Source: an uncultured Francisella sp. (GTDB lineage Bacteria > Pseudomonadota > Gammaproteobacteria > Burkholderiales > Neisseriaceae). From it: DNA of 9,602 bases. The translations under genes were made by a program, and so were the position numbers. The notes beneath the pieces are model-generated. The model was not told the DNA's origin. It saw only the letters and a program-made list of their open reading frames with translations, and searched no databases. Of the stretch, positions 6,758 to 9,602 are shown piece after piece; position 1 is the stretch's first letter, and every line of letters begins with the position of its first letter. Where the stretch lies: assembly GCA_905373555.1 (NCBI GenBank), contig CAJPTP010000020.1, positions 1-9,602 of the forward strand, given 5' to 3'.

Positions 6758-7061
6758 GGTTTGGGCCTTGGCTCGGCGCGCCTCGATTTGCGAAGAGCCG
6801 AGGGCCGGGCCGAAGAAGGGCAAGAGAATCGCGCGATCTCATGGAAAGCGCCGTCGGGCCCCGGGCCGTCTTGGGCGCTCGGGCCGCCGAGCCGAGGGTT
6901 CCCGCGCTCGCGGGTCCGGGCGAGCGACTCGATCCCCATGGGCCGGGCGGCGCCGGCGGGCGCGTTGGGCTTGTTGGGCGCCGAATTCGGGCGCCGATTT
7001 CGCCGAGCCCGAGATCCATCCGCGCGAGTCTGTCTTTTCTTGGCCCGGCGCTCGGCGCCGT

Positions 7062-9287
7062 TCAGGCCGTCATGAAGCGGAATTTGTCGATCGATTTTTC
7101 GATCAAGGCGAGGATGGTTGCCTCGCTTTCCGTTCGGATCAGCTTTTCTGCCAACTCCCGGGCGGCGCGCTGCAAGTCTTGGTCTTCGTTGAGATCTGCG
7201 AACCGATACAGGGCCTCGCCGCTTTGCTTGGTGCCCAGCAGCTCGCCCGGGCCGCGGATGCGCAGGTCTTCTTGGGCGATCAGGAAGCCGTCTGACGTCT
7301 TTTCCATGATCTTGAGCCGGCGCACGGCCACCTTAGTCAGTTTGGGGCCGAACATCAGAACGCAATGGCTTTTGTTGGCGCCGCGCCCGACGCGGCCCCG
7401 CAGCTGGTGCAATTGGGCCAATCCCAGCCGCTCGGCGTTTTCGATGACCATGCACGAGGCGTTGGGGACGTCGACCCCGACCTCGATGACGGTCGTGGCG
7501 ACCAAAATTCCGATCTTGCCCGAGGAAAAGCCCGACATGACCTCGTTTTTTTCGGCCCATTTGAGCCTGCCGTGCGCCAAGCCCGTTTCGCACACGCCCT
7601 CGAAGCGCGCCCGGATGGCCTCGAAGACGGCGGTCGCGGCGGCGACGTCCTCCAGCGCCTCGGATTCGCCGATCAACGGGCACACCCAATAGGCTTGCTC
7701 CCCGCGCCGGATCGCCGCCTCGACAAAGCTTAGCACCTCGTCTTTGCGCGAGGATTTGACCAGCAAGGTGGAAATGGGGCTCCGCCCGGGCGGCAGCTCG
7801 TCGATCACGGACACATCCAAGTCCGCCAGGTAGGTCATGCACAGCGAGCGGGGGATCGGGGTCGCGGTCATCATCAGCCGATGCGCGCCTTCGCCTTTGT
7901 CGTTGAGCTTGAGCCTTTGGCCGACCCCGAATTTGTGCTGCTCGTCGATCACGACCAGACCCAATCGGGCGAACGCGACGGAGTCTTGCAAAATGGCGTG
8001 GGTGCCGATGATCAGCTGCGTTTCGCCCGAGGCGACGCGCTTGAGGATGGCGGCCTTCTCCTTGGGCTTGACGGAGCTCACCAGCAAATCGACGGCGACG
8101 CCGAGCGGCTTGAGCCACGATTCGAAGCGCAAGGCGTGCTGCTCGGCCAGCACTTCCGTCGGCGCCATCAAAGCGGCTTGCGCGCCCGATTCGATGGCGG
8201 TCAGGCACGCGATGGCCGCGACGGCCGTCTTGCCGCTGCCCACGTCGCCTTGCAGCAGCCGGTTCATCGGGTGGCCCGACGCCATCGAGCCTTGGATCTC
8301 CCCGATCGCCCGTTTTTGCGCGCCCGTGAGCTCAAAGCCCAAGGCGCGCGCGAAGCGCGCCTGCAGCTCGCCCGTGCCTTGCAGCTTGGGCGCCTTGTTG
8401 CGCAGGCGCAAGGTTTTGGCCCACAGCATCGACAGCTGCTGCGCGAAAAGCTCGTGGAATTTCAGCCGCCGCAGGGCGGGGTAGCGGCCGTCGGCGGCTT
8501 GCTCGGGCGAATAGCCCAAAGGGGGGCGATGCAGCTCGCGCAGCGCTTGGGGCAAGCCGATGAGGTTCAGGCGAATCAGATCCTCGGGGCGGAGGTATTC
8601 CTCGATCTCGCAGCGCGCCAAGGCCATGCGGCAGTACTTGGCGATGTCGCGTTGGCTCAAATTGGCCGTCGCGGGGTAGATGGCGGTCAGACTGTCGGGC
8701 AGGGGGTCGGACAGGGAGCCCACCGAGGGCTGCTGCAGCGTCATCAGGCCCGAGTACTCGTTGCGCTTGGCCACGCCGAACAGACGCTTGGGGCCCGGTT
8801 GCTCGAGCTTGCTTTCCACGGCGGGGTGGAGGTTGAACCAAATGCCCGCGAACACGTCGTCGGCGCGGTCGACGAAGCGGTACTCCGCGCCCCTGGGGCC
8901 GACGGCCTTGCGCATGATCGCAATGCCCTCGGCCACGCAGTGCGCGCCGTCTTGCATGTAGCGCGCGGGCGTGGGCCGGGATTGGTCGAGGTAGCGCATG
9001 GGCCGCAAGAACAGCAGGTCGGCGACGCTTTGGACGCCCATGCGGGCGAACTTGGCGCGCAGCGGCTTGGGCATGCCCAACGCCCGTTCAAGCGAGCCGT
9101 CGCTGCGGTCGGATGCGCGCGCCTTTTTCCGCCCGCGGGGGAACGCCGCCGAGTCTTGCGCCGATCGAGCCGCGCCGTCGGCCGAGGCGGGCTGCGGTTT
9201 TGCGTCGCATGGGCCCGAAGGCCCGAAACGGCGCGCGCCGCCGGGGAGGCTGTGTGGATCTTTGTCGATGGGCATGAACTTGGGCAT
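7062..9287 (-). CDS. recG: ATP-dependent DNA helicase RecG
   Basis: RecG is a superfamily 2 translocase that reverses stalled forks and migrates branched DNA. Residues are numbered from the longest frame (ATG at 9401, 779 residues). A GMPKPLRAKFARMGVQSVADLL segment (109-130) begins the E. coli-like sequence and leads into the OB-fold wedge domain (about 145-235). The helicase has Walker A GDVGSGKT (385-392), APTEVLAEQH (413-422), GTHAIL (466-471), DEQH (486-489), MTATPIPRSL (511-520), ATTVIEVGVDVPNA (635-648) and QLRGRVGRG (666-674). The RecG-specific translocation element is DLRIRGPGELLG (712-723). E. coli RecG is 693 residues, so the longest frame carries about 90 extra N-terminal residues of low-complexity sequence. 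I chose ATG 9287 (741 residues) because the codons before it look non-coding and include an extended -10 box. ATG 9275 and ATG 9401 remain possible, and none has a good Shine-Dalgarno sequence. Confidence 0.95.
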   Translation of the reverse strand: MPKFMPIDKDPHSLPGGARRFGPSGPCDAKPQPASADGAARSAQDSAAFPRGRKKARASDRSDGSLERALGMPKPLRAKFARMGVQSVADLLFLRPMRYLDQSRPTPARYMQDGAHCVAEGIAIMRKAVGPRGAEYRFVDRADDVFAGIWFNLHPAVESKLEQPGPKRLFGVAKRNEYSGLMTLQQPSVGSLSDPLPDSLTAIYPATANLSQRDIAKYCRMALARCEIEEYLRPEDLIRLNLIGLPQALRELHRPPLGYSPEQAADGRYPALRRLKFHELFAQQLSMLWAKTLRLRNKAPKLQGTGELQARFARALGFELTGAQKRAIGEIQGSMASGHPMNRLLQGDVGSGKTAVAAIACLTAIESGAQAALMAPTEVLAEQHALRFESWLKPLGVAVDLLVSSVKPKEKAAILKRVASGETQLIIGTHAILQDSVAFARLGLVVIDEQHKFGVGQRLKLNDKGEGAHRLMMTATPIPRSLCMTYLADLDVSVIDELPPGRSPISTLLVKSSRKDEVLSFVEAAIRRGEQAYWVCPLIGESEALEDVAAATAVFEAIRARFEGVCETGLAHGRLKWAEKNEVMSGFSSGKIGILVATTVIEVGVDVPNASCMVIENAERLGLAQLHQLRGRVGRGANKSHCVLMFGPKLTKVAVRRLKIMEKTSDGFLIAQEDLRIRGPGELLGTKQSGEALYRFADLNEDQDLQRAARELAEKLIRTESEATILALIEKSIDKFRFMTA

Positions 9288-9384
9288 GGTTGGGCCGGGG
9301 GCGCTGCGCTCGGGGCCGAAGCGTCGGAAGGCGCGGGCCGCCGCGGACTGAAGTCCAAGGGCGCGGGCCCGGGCGCAAATTTGG

Positions 9385-9393
9385 ATTCTAACA
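9385..9393 (-). promoter_or_regulatory. Possible extended -10 promoter element for recG
   Basis: Read on the minus strand, the site is TGTTAGAAT. The TAGAAT hexamer matches TATAAT at five of six bases and is preceded by a TG at the extended -10 position. No good -35 hexamer is visible at 16-18 bases. The predicted transcript would start about 90 bases before ATG 9287. If real, it rules out ATG 9401 as the start for this transcript. Confidence 0.35.
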
Positions 9394-9430
9394 TGCGCCA
9401 TTGTCGTGGATCTGCGGCTAACATCCGAGC

Positions 9431-9452
9431 AATTGCGCCGAAATTGCGCCGA
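9431..9452. repeat. Perfect abutting 11-bp direct repeat (operator-like) upstream of recG
   Basis: AATTGCGCCGA occurs twice without a gap (9431-9441 and 9442-9452). A related inverted sequence (GGCGCAAATTT, 9372-9382) lies near the predicted recG transcription start. The 11-base period places the copies on one face of the helix, as in some operators. No known regulator motif was recognised. Confidence 0.4.
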
Positions 9453-9488
9453 TCGCTTCGTCCGGCGCCGGCTTCGCTGAAGGGGAAA

Positions 9489-9602
9489 ATGGCGGGCGGC
9501 CAGCTTGATCCGGCGCCGAGGGCCGCGCCGGGCCGCAGGGCCGCGGGCGGACCGCTTGACGCTGCTTTCGCTTCCTTGCGCATTCTCGCCCTTGCTTTCC
9601 GC
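9489..9602 (+). CDS. Possible start of a rightward gene, cut by the window edge
   Basis: An ATG at 9489 is preceded by GAAGGGG (9479-9485), a plausible though close Shine-Dalgarno sequence. The frame then stays open for all 38 remaining codons. The peptide begins MAGGQLDPAPRAAPGRR and ends in ASLRILALAFR. It is not recognised, and it does not look like the start of QueA or OxyR, which I considered as possible recG neighbours. High GC makes short open frames common, so this is only a candidate. Confidence 0.2.
   Translation, partial: MAGGQLDPAPRAAPGRRAAGGPLDAAFASLRILALAFR

Larger units (their letters stand above)
6722..7061. other. Gap of 340 bases between recG and the diflavin reductase gene
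   Basis: Both flanking genes run leftward. Apart from the Shine-Dalgarno sequence and the T-run hairpin at its left end, I see no gene. GC-rich palindromes occur, such as CCCGC-GCTC-GCGGG at 6901-6914, and near-identical GGGCGCCGA copies at about 6977 and 6990. None is followed by a T-run on the minus strand, so recG has no obvious intrinsic terminator and may be read through into the reductase gene. No known riboswitch, including the FMN element, was recognised. Confidence 0.5.

Noticed and set aside
6714..7019. Minus-strand open frame of 101 codons in the recG-reductase gap, overlapping the reductase start.
   Set aside because: It has no Shine-Dalgarno sequence, is Pro/Arg/Ala-rich and matches no family. 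The overlap suggested a leader peptide, but nothing else supports it.
6760..7060. A tRNA, riboswitch or small RNA in the recG-reductase gap.
   Set aside because: No T-loop or anticodon-stem pattern and no FMN-element sequence was seen. The palindromes are short and typical of GC-rich DNA.
6517..7692. Plus-strand open frame of 391 codons spanning the reductase 5' end, the gap and the recG 3' end.
   Set aside because: Its translation has no domain logic and it covers two real minus-strand genes. It is a shadow.
8744..9583. Minus-strand open frame of 279 codons upstream of and overlapping recG.
   Set aside because: It runs in a different frame through the conserved RecG N-terminal region and is low-complexity. 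The RecG frame there carries homology.

Overview
The window is strongly GC-rich and holds three recognisable genes. They are the 3' part of an ftsK-type DNA translocase gene (+ strand, entering from the left edge), a compact diflavin reductase (- strand) and recG (- strand). The organism is a Gram-negative bacterium, most likely a high-GC proteobacterium. The FtsK motor and RecG both align well by eye with the remembered Escherichia coli proteins. A betaproteobacterial origin is possible, but I cannot prove it from three genes.

Layout: bases 1-5085 carry FtsK. About 1190 residues of glycine-, alanine-, proline-, serine- and arginine-rich linker come first, followed by a complete alpha/beta/gamma translocase module of about 500 residues. 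The membrane domain must lie to the left of the window. Bases 5086-5428 are a convergent gap with two intrinsic-terminator hairpins. Bases 5429-6721 (-) encode a flavodoxin/ferredoxin-NADP-reductase fusion resembling CysJ, but without the connecting domain. Bases 6722-7061 are a gap with one terminator-like hairpin pointing right. Bases 7062 to about 9287 (-) encode RecG, whose frame stays open to 9401 and beyond. The right 200 bases look like a promoter region between recG and a possible rightward gene cut by the window edge.

FtsK and RecG both deal with chromosome processing: FtsK pumps DNA and resolves chromosomes at the septum, and RecG remodels forks and branched DNA. The reductase has no visible link to either and no partner gene here. 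No mobile element, tRNA, rRNA, CRISPR array or phage gene was seen.

The most notable content is the FtsK linker. It is far longer than the roughly 600-residue linker of E. coli FtsK, carries a recurrent Arg-hydrophobic-Gly/Ala motif, contains a few sequence-complex islands, and avoids the leucine codon CTG, which becomes common as soon as the motor begins. The exact RRFG tetrapeptide seen twice in the linker also occurs twice in the low-complexity N-terminal frame of RecG.
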